64,000 nt of DNA, from the NCBI RefSeq assembly GCF_004114425.1, contig NZ_RDQF01000002.1, positions 124,001-188,000 of the forward strand, read 5' to 3'. Made by a program: the position numbers and the translations under genes. Positions within the stretch are counted from its first letter, which is position 1. Each line of letters starts with the position of its first letter. Positions 63,758 to 64,000 of the stretch are shown piece by piece. A model generated the notes under the pieces. The model was not told the origin of the DNA. It saw nothing but the letters and a program-made list of their open reading frames with translations, and ran no database searches. The stretch comes from Bradyrhizobium vignae (GTDB lineage Bacteria > Pseudomonadota > Alphaproteobacteria > Rhizobiales > Xanthobacteraceae).

Positions 63758-63985
63758 CTAGCGGGGAGCCATGCGGATGGCGCCGTTGAGGCGGACGTCT
63801 TCACCGTTGAAGTAGCCGTCGGTGATCATGGTCAGCGTCGAGGTATCGAGCTTGTTGCGCTCCTTGAGCGCGGTGGGCACGGTTGCTGCCAGGTGCTGCG
63901 GATGCAGATGCGACAGCGCACCCTTGCCCGGCTTGCCGACGCCGTGCGGCGTGCGGACCACGTCGATGACGTATGCTTCAGCCAT
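63758..63985 (-). pseudogene. Thiolase N-terminus joined to an SDR C-terminus (deletion chimera)
   Basis: The 75-residue frame starts with a good ribosome site (AAGGGAG) and MAEAYVIDVVRTPHGVGKPG, clear thiolase sequence to about residue 50 (ALKERNKLDTST). It then switches to GYFNGEDVRLNGAIRMAPR, the characteristic end of the HSD17B10-like SDR. The junction is in frame, near base 63830. I infer a deletion that fused two adjacent beta-oxidation genes. The product has neither active site and is probably not functional. Confidence 0.8.
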
Positions 63986-64000
63986 GCGACTCCCTTGGCT

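Noticed and set aside
1..64000. CRISPR arrays, tRNA or rRNA genes, nod boxes
   Set aside because: I looked for regular repeats, cloverleaf features and the nod box pattern and saw none that hold up.

Overview
The window looks like an accessory region of a Bradyrhizobium-like alphaproteobacterium. This is inferred from protein style, high G+C and gene families; no rRNA or other taxonomic marker is present. I see no tRNA, CRISPR array, nod box or convincing nif promoter.

Layout. Bases 1-3300 hold a dead CbiO/BioM-type ABC ATPase, a complete pantothenate operon (panD-panB-panC, minus strand) and a decayed Dabb-domain gene. Bases 3453-11473 (minus strand) hold the propionate route: pccB, pccA, mutA, mutB and a small helical protein. 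By eye, pccA, pccB and mutB are richer in G+C than mutA and most of what follows. From about 11.7 kb to 61.8 kb there is a very large peripheral catabolic cluster. It has two cytochromes P450, a rubredoxin, an aldehyde dehydrogenase, a zinc alcohol dehydrogenase, many SDRs, four acyl-CoA dehydrogenases, crotonases, three thiolases, two acyl-CoA ligases, two nitronate-monooxygenase-like flavoproteins and three APH-fold kinases. It also has a Dpp-type ABC transporter, an orphan Leu/Ile/Val-type binding protein, a molybdopterin oxidoreductase, a metallo-beta-lactamase-fold hydrolase and two tandem TetR regulators. The last 2 kb is scarred: a thiolase relic abuts an IS66 transposase relic, followed by an intact crotonase and a short thiolase/SDR deletion chimera.

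Main discovery. Twelve copies of a 22-bp imperfect palindrome, ACTTGCT-N8-AGCAAGT, lie in the promoter regions of the 11.7-56.6 kb cluster, always with the same 8-bp spacer. At several sites the operator covers the -35 element of a recognisable sigma-70 promoter. One copy lies just upstream of the tandem TetR genes. The two TetR proteins have nearly the same recognition-helix region. I infer a single TetR-controlled regulon of about 30 genes, most likely repressed until an acyl-CoA or related ligand appears.

How the genes may work together (inference). A hydrophobic substrate is taken up, hydroxylated by the P450s, oxidised by the alcohol and aldehyde dehydrogenases, activated by the CoA ligases and shortened by beta-oxidation. 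An adjacent ACAD with no Glu in the usual C-terminal position and a short ACAD form a pair like the heteromeric enzymes of steroid and isoprenoid degradation. An APH kinase next to an ACAD10/11-type dehydrogenase recalls the phosphorylation route for 4-hydroxyacyl-CoA known from levulinate catabolism (LvaA/LvaC). The propionyl-CoA and acetyl-CoA produced would enter the pcc/mut genes and central metabolism. The true substrate cannot be read from sequence.
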